The position numbers and the translations under genes are program-made. A stretch of DNA of 64,000 bases. Origin: Bacteroidota bacterium (lineage in GTDB: Bacteria > Bacteroidota > Bacteroidia > Chitinophagales > Chitinophagaceae). The notes under the pieces were generated by a model. That model did no database searches, was not told the DNA's origin, and saw only the letters and a list, made by a program, of their open reading frames with translations. The stretch is taken from assembly GCA_018267575.1 (NCBI GenBank), contig JAFDYF010000068.1:148771-212770 (forward strand). The letters are read 5' to 3'. Below, piece after piece: positions 62,603-64,000 of the stretch. How positions within the stretch are numbered: position 1 is the first letter of the stretch; the number at the start of each line of letters is the position of its first letter.

Positions 62603-63781
62603 TTAGTAATCCAAGCTTGCTAAAATTATTTCGCAAGCTTTTTTTATTTCATCTTCAGTTATAATCAAGGGCGGGGCTATACGCATACATGGAGGCGCAA
62701 ACAAAAACCAATCAGTCAATAAGCCTTTTTCGATACAACGGTCAATGATTTTTTTATTGGTTTCAAAATCTTCAAACTCTACCCCTATCAACAAACCTGC
62801 AGAACGAACCGCTTTAATTTTTTTGTGAACCAATAATTTTTTGAAAAGATTTTCTTTTGTTTTCACTTGGCTTACCCAATCTTCTTCCAATAAAGCTTTC
62901 ATGGCAGCCATTCCAGCAGCACAAGAAACCGGATGGCCACCAAAAGTAGTGATATGGCCCAGTACTGGGTTTTCCGTAAGATTGTTCATCAATGTATTAT
63001 CGGCAATAAAAGCGCCGAGGGGCATGCCCCCACCCAAGGCTTTCCCCAATAATAAAATATCAGGCACTATCCCAAACGACTGGAATCCCCAAAGGCTTCC
63101 TGTTCTTCCAAAACCTGCTTGGATTTCGTCCAATATTAGTAAAGTGCCAGTTTCTGTACATTTCTTGCGAAGTGCTTGCATCCATTCAGTTGTTGGGGAA
63201 AAAACACCTCGTTCGGCCTGTATGGTTTCTGCAATTACACAAGCCGTCTTTTCTGTGATACTATCCAGTGATTCGAAAAGATTATGATCCAAGTGCAGCA
63301 CATCGGGCAACAAAGGGCGGAAAGCATTGCGCCAATATTCATCGCCCATAATGCTCAATGCCCCTTGTGTGGAGCCATGATAAGATGCTTTGAAGGCAAT
63401 GATCTGTGTTCTGCCCGTAACCCTTTTTGCCAACTTCATCGCCCCTTCCACCGCTTCTGCTCCTGAATTGGTAAAATAAACCGTATTCAATAAAGGAGGG
63501 AGATGTGTTGCTAATAAGGAAGCATATTGCACTTGAGGCGATTGTATGAATTCGCCATATACCAATACATGGAGGTATTCATCTGCCTGTTTTTTTATTG
63601 CATCCACTACTTTGGGATGACGGTGGCCCATATTGCAAACACTGATGCCACCGATCAGGTCCAGGTATTTTTTTCCAGAAACATCATACAAATAATTGCC
63701 TTCCGCTTTTACAATCTCCAATGCCAATGGGGCCGATGAAGTCTGTGCTACATGTCTGAAAAAAAGGGCTCTTTGGTTCAT
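62603..63781 (-). CDS. Class III aminotransferase (PLP-dependent)
   Basis: About 392 residues when started at MNQRALFFRHVAQTSS (ATG 63781); the longer frame to 63928 adds a stretch unlike the family. Landmarks: YLDLIGGISVCNMGHRHPKV, FTNSGAEAVEGAMKLAKR, ASYHGSTQGALSIMG, LILDEIQAGFGRTGSLWGFQ and the Lys in LLLGKALGGGMPLGAF (PLP Schiff base). ITTFGGHPVSCAAGMAAM is near the C-terminal part. It fits the acetylornithine/ornithine/4-aminobutyrate branch; the substrate is not decided by sequence alone. Its 3' end overlaps the glpF terminator. Confidence 0.88.
   Translation of the reverse strand: MNQRALFFRHVAQTSSAPLALEIVKAEGNYLYDVSGKKYLDLIGGISVCNMGHRHPKVVDAIKKQADEYLHVLVYGEFIQSPQVQYASLLATHLPPLLNTVYFTNSGAEAVEGAMKLAKRVTGRTQIIAFKASYHGSTQGALSIMGDEYWRNAFRPLLPDVLHLDHNLFESLDSITEKTACVIAETIQAERGVFSPTTEWMQALRKKCTETGTLLILDEIQAGFGRTGSLWGFQSFGIVPDILLLGKALGGGMPLGAFIADNTLMNNLTENPVLGHITTFGGHPVSCAAGMAAMKALLEEDWVSQVKTKENLFKKLLVHKKIKAVRSAGLLIGVEFEDFETNKKIIDRCIEKGLLTDWFLFAPPCMRIAPPLIITEDEIKKACEIILASLDY
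62613..62646 (+). terminator. glpF terminator embedded in the convergent gene
   Basis: AAGCTTGC (62613-62620) pairs with GCAAGCTT (62633-62640), followed by TTTTTATTTC. It lies inside the last codons of the aminotransferase on the other strand. Confidence 0.75.
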
Positions 63782-64000
63782 ACCTGTCTTGCTTATCGTA
63801 TTGAGTTTAATACTCGATTCAATATGAATGCACAAATGTCGGTAAGAATTTGGGATATTTGTGGTGGAGATGAGGTTGGTTAGCTCTTTGTGCTTCTTAA
63901 TGGCTTGGTGTCTTCGTGGCAAGGACATTCTGCAACGCTCTGTGTATTACCTCCTTTCCCTCTGTGGTAAAAAAGGCATCTAATAAATAATAACCGCAGA

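Noticed and set aside
1..64000. tRNA or rRNA genes
   Set aside because: I looked for T-loop-like motifs in the larger gaps and found none outside coding sequence.

Overview
The window looks like the chromosome of an aerobic member of the Bacteroidota, probably of Chitinophagaceae type. The evidence is type IX secretion (T9SS) signatures (C-terminal sorting domains of types A and B, a PorP/SprF protein), a CusA pump fused to its TolC-like outer-membrane factor, secreted proteins with the VGIGTSTP leader, AT-rich leaders without Shine-Dalgarno sites, and one promoter of the TTTG/TAnnTTTG type. No tRNA, rRNA or CRISPR array was seen.

Layout. (1) 0-1.2 kb: the end of an EI24/CysZ-like membrane protein and an RsmI-like methyltransferase. 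(2) 1.2-8.2 kb, minus strand: an apparent operon of a 1401-residue adhesin with twelve Ig-like repeats and a type B sorting domain, a PorP/SprF partner and an OmpA-family protein. (3) 8.9-29.4 kb, minus strand: a hydrogen-uptake island. It holds two complete group 2a-type [NiFe] hydrogenases (small plus large subunit), one maturation set (hypA, B, F, C, D, E), one maturation protease, a histidine-rich nickel permease, an NHL-repeat protein, a TPR protein with a small partner, and two copies of a regulatory pair (TetR-family protein plus a ~118-residue protein of unknown family). A REP-associated transposase with its palindromes, a nuclease-domain gene and four copies of a ~65-bp dispersed repeat interrupt the island. 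(4) 29.8-33.7 kb, plus strand: three secreted proteins and a 2OG-Fe(II) oxygenase. (5) 34.1-40.9 kb, minus: VIT1-like transporter and a heavy-metal RND efflux system. (6) 41-47.8 kb: coiled-coil protein, polysaccharide flippase, metallo-beta-lactamase-fold hydrolase and a large TolB-like outer-membrane protein. (7) 47.9-52 kb, minus: a creD locus with a small winged-helix regulator and two matching operators. (8) 52-54.4 kb: an acetyltransferase and an unrecognised 512-residue protein. (9) 54.9-58.4 kb, minus: a propeller-amidohydrolase. (10) 58.5-62.6 kb, plus: glycerol use (glpK, glpD, glpF). (11) 62.6-63.8 kb, minus: a class III aminotransferase.

The most interesting part is the hydrogenase island. 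The two structural gene pairs are close paralogues, and each sits directly behind its own TetR/small-protein pair, but the order of that pair is swapped between the copies. An 18-bp palindrome, TTAGAAAATATTTTCTAA, or close variants of it, lies at the start of copy 1, in front of the copy 2 structural genes and in front of hypA. This suggests that one operator family ties both enzymes and the maturation genes together. No dedicated electron acceptor for the hydrogenases is visible in the window.
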